Assembly: GCA_015501595.1 (NCBI GenBank)
Contig: JADNRX010000307.1
Span: 1-64,000, forward strand
Origin: Hymenopellis radicata
Lineage: Eukaryota > Basidiomycota > Agaricomycetes > Agaricales > Physalacriaceae
Length of the DNA: 64,000 nt
Direction of reading: 5' to 3'
Below the pieces are notes generated by a model. The model did no database searches. It had not been told where the DNA came from and saw only the letters and a program-made list of their open reading frames with translations. Made by a program: the position numbers and the translations under genes. Of the stretch, positions 10,573-22,651 are shown in pieces; positions within the stretch are counted from its first letter, which is position 1; the number at the start of each line of letters is the position of its first letter.

Positions 10573-11054
10573 TTGCCGGTCTGGGCTGATTCTGCTCGCA
10601 GAAGTGTCGCACGTATCGAATCGCGCCCTGTACCGATACCACCCACCATCATGGCCGAAGTTCGCTCCCTTCCTCTGTCAAACACTGCGTATAACGACGG
10701 CGGATATCCGCATTTTTTTGAGTGCATTCGCTGGCCAACCTCGACCCCGACTCTCGTGTTGGCTGTGGTATCCAGAATGACGACATTGGTAACTTGCTCA
10801 TTGACGTCGGCGTTGACTGGTACGAGGGCCAGGAAGAGGCTTCTTATCCCTGGCGATTATGCTCGTTCTTCTCATCCCACAACTCATGCCTGGTGGAACC
10901 GGTATGTATTCTGGGTTTCTCTTATTTCCACACTGACCTTCTTACAGCCGCGTGTTCCCCGAAGCACAGCCTAATGGTGCCAACTCGTCAGCTGCTCGTT
11001 TGATTGCCCAACATCAACGTGCTGTCGCCGCCGCCGCCACTAGTAATGCCTAAT
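10573..11054 (+). CDS. Possible gene fragment in unit 1 (hypothetical)
   Basis: A plus-strand reading has the text RVGCGIQNDDIGNLLIDVGV, a 46-nt GTATGT...TTACAG intron (about 10902-10947), and the C-terminal end FPEAQPNGANSSAARLIAQ...AAAATSNA before the stop at 11052-11054. Frames around the intron do not join cleanly. No family recognised. May be another captured gene piece or spurious. Confidence 0.25.
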
Positions 11055-11686
11055 TTATTTCCTTGCTTTGTTCTCCACTATGCCTAGATCACTCTGTCCG
11101 AATTGTATACTCTCAATAGATGTGTTTGATTTTCTGTCCTTCCGAGTCCCAAGAATATCTGTTTCGGAGTCAAGTACTAGGTAGGCAAAGGTATACTCAA
11201 GTGTGACGACGCGTGTCGAAGACACATTTGGATACTCGAGGATGGGCGACACCTCTTATATTCTTGGAAGGTACAGGTATACTTGGATTATATTCCAACC
11301 TTCAATACACCAGATTCCACTAGGTATGTTACACGACACCTCCGACATGCCCCTCATACTTATTACCTTTAACCTTACAGGAATCTCCCAAATTTAGTGA
11401 TGAGTCGATGGAAGGTGGTGCCCGACGGCCAACCAGATCCGAGCATAAGAACGCGCAATTCGCTCAGTACCCCGCATATGTGAATCATAATCGTACGATT
11501 CATGTTCGTCTACATCATCGGTTGGTTCGTGCTCTGGCCTCCCGCCTGGTTCTCAGGCAGCGACGTCAGCGGGCGCAAGTACAACGAGAAGAAGTTCTCG
11601 TCATGCCATAGCGGCAAGCTGCCGGGTGAGTGCAAGTAGTCCATAGGTGAATCCTCGGAGTGGGGGAGCATCAGCAGATGGGGGAA

Positions 11687-11884
11687 CTACGGCGAGTTGT
11701 CATTGTTCAAAAGCAGCGGTGGGTGCCAGAACGTGTTCCCGTTGCCCCGAAGGACGAAATCAGAGTTGAAACCGGAAGGCGATGAAGACGCGTAGTTGCT
11801 GGAAGGGAAGTCCATGGACGACCGCTGAAAATGCAAAGTAGCCGAAGACGTCGTCGAGTAACCGTCGAAGGAGCTGTACGACAC
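11687..11884 (-). CDS. Possible small Ser-rich coding exon in unit 1
   Basis: A 65-codon frame opens MSYSSFDGYSTTSSATLHF and ends WHPPLLLNNDNSP with codon choice like coding DNA of this window. No domain recognised and no partner exon identified. Repeated in units 2-4 at 16729-16926, about 21792-21965 (broken by indels) and 26809-27006. Confidence 0.25.
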   Translation of the reverse strand: MSYSSFDGYSTTSSATLHFQRSSMDFPSSNYASSSPSGFNSDFVLRGNGNTFWHPPLLLNNDNSP

Positions 11885-12562
11885 AGCAGAAGAAGAGTCA
11901 AGATGGTTCTGATGCAGAGAGGATCAGCCTGTATGACAAGCTGATTGATCCTGTTTCCGTGGTTTCTAACAAGAAAGCAAATCATGTATATTCCCCTTGA
12001 GGGTATCGAACCCTCCAAGGCCCCGAACGGCAAGGGAGTTGAATGTAATAATTTTAATTGGGCAGAAGACTGGGCAAAGAGGGTACGGAGAGCAGATAAG
12101 CTTGGGAATGTGTCAAGAATAGTAAGGAGGAACAGACCTTCCAACAATTTAAAGCCCGTACTTGCGTTGCAGGTAGCAGCCGCCTCGTCCCGAGGACTTA
12201 CGCTGTGTATCAGGGGAGCCCGCATCAACACTGTACCGTTGTAAAGACAAGCATTCAGAAAGCATGCACCGAAACACATTCGAGAGCAGCGGCGGCGGCG
12301 GCGACGACGACGTGGTGGTGGTGGTAGGAATGCAAGTTGTAACGCCATCACGGAGCCGGCGATCTCGGCTGTACATCTGCGGATGTGAGGACGCGATAAA
12401 GGAGGTAATAAAACGACTGAATGAGGGTGGAATAAGGAGGAGGCGGTCCCAAAATAGAATCTGCCTCGGTAAGTTTGGCGTCCGAATTTGGATCTGCCTC
12501 GGTTCAAAAATAGCACCAGAGGGCATCACGGGTGCCTCGAAATGACCAATTTTCCGACTATG

Positions 12563-15500
12563 GGACTATCGTCATGTCGAGGCAGCACAGCCACACGACC
12601 GATTTGACCAATTTTTCCCGAGCGACCGATTTAAAGACCGATTTTAACCGAAGCGACCAATTTGAGGCACGTGACTCGGATGCCTCGGTCATCTCGATTC
12701 TCGCCCGAGTGAGCAAGAGTTCGAATCCCCACCCCTCTCTTTTTTTTTTTTTAAAGTCCCTCAAAAATCTTACTGCCTGGTGAGCGCAGGCGCAGCGAAT
12801 TGTGGCGCATGCACGCGTCCAGGTCATTGTCATTAACATGTATGTATTCTATAATGTAATACATGCGTTCTACACGCGTTCCTATTCAAAGTAATCAACG
12901 CAGCGGGGCACGGTGCTTATTGGAGAATCGGTTCAGATATCGGCGCGGCGCGGAATGCTCAAGAGAGCAATCCGCATACCAGCGACGAAATCAGTGGGAT
13001 ACCCTCCCTGTCCTGGATCTTAGCCACGACGTTGTTGATAGTATCGAAAGACTCAATCTGTAGCGTAATGATCTAGTCAGTCAACGTCTCAAACGAAGCG
13101 AAGATCTGCGCACCTACGCACAGACGAAGGAAATGGTGAAGGGTATCCTCATTCTGGATGTTGTAGTGTTGTAGTTGGAGAGCGTGCGCAAAAGATCAGC
13201 TGTAAGTTCAGTCAGAAACCAAACCCGGAGTCGAGCACAACGAGAACGACTTACCATCCCGACAACTGCTTTCGCGGAGGAAGATGGAGGCAAGGATGAG
13301 TACCGGTAGAGAGACGGCGGTCACCGTGATGTTGGTGAGCCGCGGCGACGGCCTCGCAGGCCAGGTATGGAACTTGGAATGTTAGGCTGGAAATTTGCTT
13401 TAGCACTGATATGAAAGCTGGCACAGAACATGGCAACTTACGGATGAAGCGCCGCACAATAATCTATCGCGTTTACGTCAAGGGTAATTGATCTCGCTTG
13501 ACGGAAGACGAAGAGGTCGAGGGAGTTGCTTGAGAGTCCGTGTTGGTGGCAGAAGATAAGGAGTTGAGCAGCTTGAGGTCGCGAGTGGTGGCCTCGCCGG
13601 CCAGGCATCTGGGGCACGATATTTTGACTGAATAAGTATATCAGAGATCAGAGGGATTATGGACATAACGGGGAGATGTGGTACCGATATCTGTAGCCTT
13701 GGTGAAATCCGGGTCAGGAGGAATGCCTTCCTTATCCTGGATCTTGGCCTACGCAAAGGAAAGATAAGCTGTCGACCTCCAGCAAAGCGAGACATACCGA
13801 ATCGACAGACACACACATCGGCGCTCAGCCCAAGTAGTCGCGTCCGCGGCGTCTCTTCACACGACTTCTGCCACCTTCGGTGTCATCCACCATCTCCAGC
13901 ATCGTCGTCGTTGGCGTCTGTCCCGTTGCCTGGTGCAATGACAGTGCCAGCGTCGAAATCAATATCCATGCTGGCAACCTCGTTGGAGGGTTTACGCCGT
14001 CACTCAGCTCAGACAGCGTGAGCTTGGATGCCCCATTTCTGGGGGCTTAGATGTAGGCTGCGTCTCAAATTGACGGCTTACGCGTTCGAGGTCGATATCC
14101 AAGTCGTAGGGAGGCGATCCGGGACACAGAGGAAAGAAAAAACTGTGGAAGTGGGAAAAGAAGAGTGAGCTATGATGAGCTCTGATCGAGCTGCTGGCCA
14201 GCGAAAGTATTGCTGGTCAGTTGGATCTTGGCCTACACAAAGGAAAAATAAGCTGTTGACTTCAAGCAAAGCGAGACATACCGAATTGATCGGCACGCAC
14301 GTCAGCGCCCAGCCCATGCTCATCCCTCTGCACGCAGGAAGTCGCGTCTGCGGCGTGTCTTCGCGCAGAATCTCCCGCCCAATCCAACCCACCACCTTCT
14401 GTGCCATCTCCGGCATCTGTCATTGCGTAGCTCAGCGGCGTGTACATGCTGGCAACCTCGTTGAGAGGGTTTACGCCGTCGCTCAGCGAGCTCGGACGCC
14501 CCATTTCTGGGGGCTTACACTGGGCTGCGTCGTCGAATTGACGGCTTACGCGTTCCGGGATATCAATGACATCGAAGTCGATGGGAGGCGATCCGGGAGA
14601 CAGAGGAAAGAAAAAACTGTGGAAGTGGGAGGAAGAAGAGTGATGAGCTCTGATCGGTCGTCTCGAATTTGGCCCATGGGCCAAAATCAAGACGACTCCG
14701 ATCTGGTAGACAAACAGCATCAAATAAAGACGCGTTTACCTTCTGTTCTCACTCAACGCGTCTGCGTCGTCTGCGTACTCGGCACGGGAAGATTTTGACT
14801 CTCTCTCATCCTTCACGATATCTGGCCCGCTGGAACGCCACTCATGGCCAACTGCACTCGTTTCCCCGATCACTATCTGTACCACGTCGTCCTGGTCAAC
14901 GCGGATCGTCCGTACTTACCCAAAGCTGGATAATGCTGATTGGGATGCTGTCGAACAATACCAGGAGTCAGCAATGGAGAGGCAGGTCCATATAGTGCAC
15001 GGAACGGAAATGCGCATAGGAAACATGGACAGCCGCTATGTTGGACCCTTGCAGACTGATTGTCAAAGTCGAAGCCTCCGCTGTTGGACAACACCACTCG
15101 GAGGAAGAATATCTGTGAACGACGACTTAATTTAGTGTTGATCTTACTGGTTTGTATGCTGTTAACAGACTGTTTTGGTGCATTTGTGTTCTTCCGTTTA
15201 ACTTATAATAATATTTGTTCTCAGTTCTCTAGCTCGTAATCAGTCGCACATATCGTGAATCCTACTATCTGCGCTGCAGGTTCCCAAGAATTAAGGGATT
15301 GCAGAGATCGCGGACATCCACCCATTAGTATTGACGCGCAACTGCAAAGCTCATTGTCTACGACGACGGTCTGCTGCTATATGACAGCCTGGAGCCGCCG
15401 ACGGTATCAGGACAGTTCAATCGCGTCGCATGGCGTAGAAAACGACTGGGAGATTGGTGACTCCAACCTTGAGATGTTGATGGTGCGAGCTCATTGTCGT

Positions 15501-17598
15501 CCGCAAACCTCATCAGTACTCATTCATACCCGCGCATATAGACGCGCCAAAGCAGTGCAAGAAGCTGTTCCTCTTGCAAATGCTTGAACGCAGTACGTAT
15601 CTGTATTCTGTTCATTGCCGGTCTGGGCTGATTCTGCTCGCAGAAGTGTCGCACGTATCGAATCGCGCCCTGTACCGATACCACCCACCATCATGGCCGA
15701 AGTTCGCTCCCTTCCTCTGTCAAACACTGCGTATAACGACGGCGGATATCCGCATTTTTTTGAGTGCATTCGCTGGCCAACCTCGACCCCGACTCTCGTG
15801 TTGGCTGTGGTATCCAGAATGACGACATTGGTAACTTGCTCATTGACGTCGGCGTTGACTGGTACGAGGGCCAGGAAGAGGCTTCTTATCCCTGGCGATT
15901 ATGCTCGTTCTTCTCATCCCACAACTCATGCCTGGTGGAACCGGTATGTATTCTGGGTTTCTCTTATTTCCACACTGACCTTCTTACAGCCGCGTGTTCC
16001 CCGAAGCACAGCCTAATGGTGCCAACTCGTCAGCTGCTCGTTTGATTGCCCAACATCAACGTGCTGTCGCCGCCGCCGCCACTAGTAATGCCTAATTTAT
16101 TTCCTTGCTTTGTTCTCCACTATGCCTAGATCACTCTGTCCGAATTGTATACTCTCAATAGATGTGTTTGATTTTCTGTCCTTCCGAGTCCCAAGAATAT
16201 CTGTTTCGGAGTCAAGTACTAGGTAGGCAAAGGTATACTCAAGTGTGACGACGCGTGTCGAAGACACATTTGGATACTCGAGGATGGGCGACACCTCTTA
16301 TATTCTTGGAAGGTACAGGTATACTTGGATTATATTCCAACCTTCAATACACCAGATTCCACTAGGTATGTTACACGACACCTCCGACATGCCCCTCATA
16401 CTTATTACCTTTAACCTTACAGGAATCTCCCAAATTTAGTGATGAGTCGATGGAAGGTGGTGCCCGACGGCCAACCAGATCCGAGCATAAGAACGCGCAA
16501 TTCGCTCAGTACCCCGCATATGTGAATCATAATCGTACGATTCATGTTCGTCTACATCATCGGTTGGTTCGTGCTCTGGCCTCCCGCCTGGTTCTCAGGC
16601 AGCGACGTCAGCGGGCGCAAGTACAACGAGAAGAAGTTCTCGTCATGCCATAGCGGCAAGCTGCCGGGTGAGTGCAAGTAGTCCATAGGTGAATCCTCGG
16701 AGTGGGGGAGCATCAGCAGATGGGGGAACTACGGCGAGTTGTCATTGTTCAAAAGCAGCGGTGGGTGCCAGAACGTGTTCCCGTTGCCCCGAAGGACGAA
16801 ATCAGAGTTGAAACCGGAAGGCGATGAAGACGCGTAGTTGCTGGAAGGGAAGTCCATGGACGACCGCTGAAAATGCAAAGTAGCCGAAGACGTCGTCGAG
16901 TAACCGTCGAAGGAGCTGTACGACACAGCAGAAGAAGAGTCAAGATGGTTCTGATGCAGAGAGGATCAGCCTGTATGACAAGCTGATTGATCCTGTTTCC
17001 GTGGTTTCTAACAAGAAAGCAAATCATGTATATTCCCCCTTGAGGGTATCGAACCCTCCAAGGCCCCGAACGGCAAGGGAGTTGAATGTAATAATTTTAA
17101 TTGGGCAGAAGACTGGGCAAAGAGGGTACGGAGAGCAGATAAGCTTGGGAATGTGTCAAGAATAGTAAGGAGGAACAGACCTTCCAACAATTTAAAGCCC
17201 GTACTTGCGTTGCAGGTAGCAGCCGCCTCGTCCCGAGGACTTACGCTGTGTATCAGGGGAGCCCGCATCAACACTGTACCGTTGTAAAGACAAGCATTCA
17301 GAAAGCATGCACCGAAACACATTCGAGAGCAGCGGCGGCGGCGGCGACGACGACGTGGTGGTGGTGGTAGGAATGCAAGTTGTAACGCCATCACGGAGCC
17401 GGCGATCTCGGCTGTACATCTGCGGATGTGAGGACGCGATAAAGGAGGTAATAAAACGACTGAATGAGGGTGGAATAAGGAGGAGGCGGTCCCAAAATAG
17501 AATCTGCCTCGGTAAGTTTGGCGTCCGAATTTGGATCTGCCTCGGTTCAAAAATAGCACCAGAGGGCATCACGGGTGCCTCGAAATGACCAATTTTCC
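12563..17598 (+). mobile_element. 5-kb unit 2
   Basis: Near-identical to unit 1 throughout. Differences seen include a shorter C run in CCACCCC before the T tract, CCCC instead of CCCCC at about 14863, and one C fewer at about 15351. Confidence 0.6.
12994..14234 (-). pseudogene. Degenerate polyubiquitin gene (unit 2)
   Basis: Same sequence as the unit 1 copy, offset 5044, including the in-frame stop. Confidence 0.65.
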
Positions 17599-17605
17599 GA
17601 CTATG

Positions 17606-20600
17606 GGACTATCGTCATGTCGAGGCAGCACAGCCACACGACCGATTTGACCAATTTTTCCCGAGCGACCGATTTAAAGACCGATTTTAACCGAAGCGAC
17701 CAATTTGAGGCACGTGACTCGGATGCCTCGGTCATCTCGATTCTCGCCCGAGTGAGCAAGAGTTCGAATCCCCACCCCCTCTCTTTTTTTTTTTTTAAAG
17801 TCCCTCAAAAATCTTACTGCCTGGTGAGCGCAGGCGCAGCGAATTGTGGCGCATGCACGCGTCCAGGTCATTGTCATTAACATGTATGTATTCTATAATG
17901 TAATACATGCGTTCTACACGCGTTCCTATTCAAAGTAATCAACGCAGCGGGGCACGGTGCTTATTGGAGAATCGGTTCAGATATCGGCGCGGCGCGGAAT
18001 GCTCAAGAGAGCAATCCGCATACCAGCGACGAAATCAGTGGGATACCCTCCCTGTCCTGGATCTTAGCCACGACGTTGTTGATAGTATCGAAAGACTCAA
18101 TCTGTAGCGTAATGATCTAGTCAGTCAACGTCTCAAACGAAGCGAAGATCTGCGCACCTACGCACAGACGAAGGAAATGGTGAAGGGTATCCTCATTCTG
18201 GATGTTGTAGTGTTGTAGTTGGAGAGCGTGCGCAAAAGATCAGCTGTAAGTTCAGTCAGAAACCAAACCCGGAGTCGAGCACAACGAGAACGACTTACCA
18301 TCCCGACAACTGCTTTCGCGGAGGAAGATGGAGGCAAGGATGAGTACCGGTAGAGAGACGGCGGTCACCGTGATGTTGGTGAGCCGCGGCGACGGCCTCG
18401 CAGGCCAGGTATGGAACTTGGAATGTTAGGCTGGAAATTTGCTTTAGCACTGATATGAAAGCTGGCACAGAACATGGCAACTTACGGATGAAGCGCCGCA
18501 CAATAATCTATCGCGTTTACGTCAAGGGTAATTGATCTCGCTTGACGGAAGACGAAGAGGTCGAGGGAGTTGCTTGAGAGTCCGTGTTGGTGGCAGAAGA
18601 TAAGGAGTTGAGCAGCTTGAGGTCGCGAGTGGTGGCCTCGCCGGCCAGGCATCTGGGGCACGATATTTTGACTGAATAAGTATATCAGAGATCAGAGGGA
18701 TTATGGACATAACGGGGAGATGTGGTACCGATATCTGTAGCCTTGGTGAAATCCGGGTCAGGAGGAATGCCTTCCTTATCCTGGATCTTGGCCTACGCAA
18801 AGGAAAGATAAGCTGTCGACCTCCAGCAAAGCGAGACATACCGAATCGACAGACACACACATCGGCGCTCAGCCCAAGTAGTCGCGTCCGCGGCGTCTCT
18901 TCACACGACTTCTGCCACCTTCGGTGTCATCCACCATCTCCAGCATCGTCGTCGTTGGCGTCTGTCCCGTTGCCTGGTGCAATGACAGTGCCAGCGTCGA
19001 AATCAATATCCATGCTGGCAACCTCGTTGGAGGGTTTACGCCGTCACTCAGCTCAGACAGCGTGAGCTTGGATGCCCCATTTCTGGGGGCTTAGATGTAG
19101 GCTGCGTCTCAAATTGACGGCTTACGCGTTCGAGGTCGATATCCAAGTCGTAGGGAGGCGATCCGGGACACAGAGGAAAGAAAAAACTGTGGAAGTGGGA
19201 AAAGAAGAGTGAGCTATGATGAGCTCTGATCGAGCTGCTGGCCAGCGAAAGTATTGCTGGTCAGTTGGATCTTGGCCTACACAAAGGAAAAATAAGCTGT
19301 TGACTTCAAGCAAAGCGAGACATACCGAATTGATCGGCACGCACGTCAGCGCCCAGCCCATGCTCATCCCTCTGCACGCAGGAAGTCGCGTCTGCGGCGT
19401 GTCTTCGCGCAGAATCTCCCGCCCAATCCAACCCACCACCTTCTGTGCCATCTCCGGCATCTGTCATTGCGTAGCTCAGCGGCGTGTACATGCTGGCAAC
19501 CTCGTTGAGAGGGTTTACGCCGTCGCTCAGCGAGCTCGGACGCCCCATTTCTGGGGGCTTACACTGGGCTGCGTCGTCGAATTGACGGCTTACGCGTTCC
19601 GGGATATCAATGACATCGAAGTCGATGGGAGGCGATCCGGGAGACAGAGGAAAGAAAAAACTGTGGAAGTGGGAGGAAGAAGAGTGATGAGCTCTGATCG
19701 GTCGTCTCGAATTTGGCCCATGGGCCAAAATCAAGACGACTCCGATCTGGTAGACAAACAGCATCAAATAAAGACGCGTTTACCTTCTGTTCTCACTCAA
19801 CGCGTCTGCGTCGTCTGCGTACTCGGCACGGGAAGATTTTGACTCTCTCTCATCCTTCACGATATCTGGCCCGCTGGAACGCCACTCATGGCCAACTGCA
19901 CTCGTTTCCCCCGATCACTATCTGTACCACGTCGTCCTGGTCAACGCGGATCGTCCGTACTTACCCAAAGCTGGATAATGCTGATTGGGATGCTGTCGAA
20001 CAATACCAGGAGTCAGCAATGGAGAGGCAGGTCCATATAGTGCACGGAACGGAAATGCGCATAGGAAACATGGACAGCCGCTATGTTGGACCCTTGCAGA
20101 CTGATTGTCAAAGTCGAAGCCTCCGCTGTTGGACAACACCACTCGGAGGAAGAATATCTGTGAACGACGACTTAATTTAGTGTTGATCTTACTGGTTTGT
20201 ATGCTGTTAACAGACTGTTTTGGTGCATTTGTGTTCTTCCGTTTAACTTATAATAATATTTGTTCTCAGTTCTCTAGCTCGTAATCAGTCGCACATATCG
20301 TGAATCCTACTATCTGCGCTGCAGGTTCCCAAGAATTAAGGGATTGCAGAGATCGCGGACATCCACCCATTAGTATTGACGCGCAACTGCAAAGCCTCAT
20401 TGTCTACGACGACGGTCTGCTGCTATATGACAGCCTGGAGCCGCCGACGGTATCAGGACAGTTCAATCGCGTCGCATGGCGTAGAAAACGACTGGGAGAT
20501 TGGTGACTCCAACCTTGAGATGTTGATGGTGCGAGCTCATTGTCGTCCGCAAACCTCATCAGTACTCATTCATACCCGCGCATATAGACGCGCCAAAGCA

Positions 20601-22644
20601 GTGCAAGAAGCTGTTCCTCTTGCAAATGCTTGAACGCAGTACGTATCTGTATTCTGTTCATTGCCGGTCTGGGCTGATTCTGCTCGCAGAAGTGTCGCAC
20701 GTATCGAATCGCGCCCTGTACCGATACCACCCACCATCATGGCCGAAGTTCGCTCCCTTCCTCTGTCAAACACTGCGTATAACGACGGCGGATATCCGCA
20801 TTTTTTTGAGTGCATTCGCTGGCCAACCTCGACCCCGACTCTCGTGTTGGCTGTGGTATCCAGAATGACGACATTGGTAACTTGCTCATTGACGTCGGCG
20901 TTGACTGGTACGAGGGCCAGGAAGAGGCTTCTTATCCCTGGCGATTATGCTCGTTCTTCTCATCCCACAACTCATGCCTGGTGGAACCGGTATGTATTCT
21001 GGGTTTCTCTTATTTCCACACTGACCTTCTTACAGCCGCGTGTTCCCCGAAGCACAGCCTAATGGTGCCAACTCGTCAGCTGCTCGTTTGATTGCCCAAC
21101 ATCAACGTGCTGTCGCCGCCGCCGCCACTAGTAATGCCTAATTTATTTCCTTGCTTTGTTCTCCACTATGCCTAGATCACTCTGTCCGAATTGTATACTC
21201 TCAATAGATGTGTTTGATTTTCTGTCCTTCCGAGTCCCAAGAATATCTGTTTCGGAGTCAAGTACTAGGTAGGCAAAGGTATACTCAAGTGTGACGACGC
21301 GTGTCGAAGACACATTTGGATACTCGAGGATGGGCGACACCTCTTATATTCTTGGAAGGTACAGGTATACTTGGATTATATTCCAACCTTCAATACACCA
21401 GATTCCACTAGGTATGTTACACGACACCTCCGACATGCCCCTCATACTTATTACCTTTAACCTTACAGGAATCTCCCAAATTTAGTGATGAGTCGATGGA
21501 AGGTGGTGCCCGACGGCCAACCAGATCCGAGCATAAGAACGCGCAATTCGCTCAGTACCCCGCATATGTGAATCATAATCGTACGATTCATGTTCGTCTA
21601 CATCATCGGTTGGTTCGTGCTCTGGCCTCCGCCTGGTTCTCAGGCAGCGACGTCAGCGGGCGCAAGTACAACGAGAAGAAGTTCTCGTCATGCCATAGCG
21701 GCAAGCTGCCGGTGAGTGCAAGTAGTCCATAGGTGAATCCTCGGAGTGGGGAGCATCAGCAGAATGGGGAACTACGGCGAGTTGTCATTGTTCAAAAGCA
21801 GCGGTGGGTGCCAGAACGTGTTCCCGTTGCCCCGAAGGACGAAATCAGAGTTGAAACCGGAAGGCGATGAAGACGCGTAGTTGCTGGAAGGGAAGTCCAT
21901 GGACGACCGCTGAAAATGCAAAGTAGCCGAAGAACGTCGTCGAGTAACCGTCGAAGGAGCTGTACGACACAGCAGAAGAAAGAGTCAAGATGGTTTCTGA
22001 TGCAGAGAGGATCAGCCTGTATGACAAGCTGATTGATCCTGTTTCCGTGGTTTCTAACAAGAAAGCAAATCATGTATATTCCCCCTTTGAGGGTATCGAA
22101 CCCTCCAAGGCCCCGAACGGCAAGGGAGTTGAATGTAATAATTTTAATTGGGCAGAAGACTGGGCAAAGAGGGTACGGAGAGCAGATAAGCTTGGGAATG
22201 TGTCAAGAATAGTAAGGAGGAACAGACCTTCCAACAATTTTAAAGCCCGTACTTGCGTTGCAGGTAGCAGCCGCCTCGTCCCGAGGACTTACGCTGTGTA
22301 TCAGGGAGCCCGCATCAACACTGTACGTTGTAAAGACAAGCATTCAGAAAGCATTGCACCGAAACACATTCGAGAGCAGCGGCGGCGGCGGCGACGACGA
22401 CGTGGTGGTGGTGGTAGGAATGCAAGTTGTAACGCCATCACGGAGCCGGCATCTCGGCTGTACATCTGCGGATGTGAGGACGCGATAAAGGAGGTAATAA
22501 AACGACTGAATGAGGGTGGAATAAGGAGGAGGCGGTCCCAAAATAGAATCTGCCTCGGTAAGTTTGGCGTCCGAATTTGGATCTGCCTCGGTTCAAAAAT
22601 AGCACCAGAGGGCATCACGGGTGCCTCGAAATGACCAATTTTCC
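17606..22644 (+). mobile_element. 5-kb unit 3
   Basis: Matches units 1-2 up to about 21.62 kb. Its last kilobase has many single-base gains and losses, for example CCTCCGCCTGG for CCTCCCGCCTGG at about 21627 and GAACGTCG for GACGTCG at about 21931. Confidence 0.6.
18038..19278 (-). pseudogene. Degenerate polyubiquitin gene (unit 3)
   Basis: Same sequence as the unit 1 copy, offset 10088, including the in-frame stop. Confidence 0.65.
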
Positions 22645-22651
22645 GACTATG

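Larger units (their letters stand above)
7517..12555 (+). mobile_element. 5-kb unit 1: non-autonomous TIR element
   Basis: The left end GGACTATCGTCATGTCGAGG and the reverse complement of the right end, GGAAAATTGGTCATTTCGAG, align as imperfect terminal inverted repeats, both continuing with GCA. Subterminal repeats of CGACCGATTT / GACCAATTT lie at about 7551-7619. No transposase-like peptide was recognised on either strand. The minus strand holds a decayed polyubiquitin gene and an internal duplication. A 10-bp target repeat and captured gene pieces resemble Pack-type (MULE-like) elements; the superfamily is not established. Other open frames on either strand (for example 9128-9754) lack family similarity and overlap antisense to others. 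Confidence 0.6.

Noticed and set aside
11985..12070. Minus-strand GAGGGTTCGATACCCTC resembling a tRNA T-arm
   Set aside because: The hairpin pairs well, but no A box, anticodon arm or acceptor stem accompanies it.
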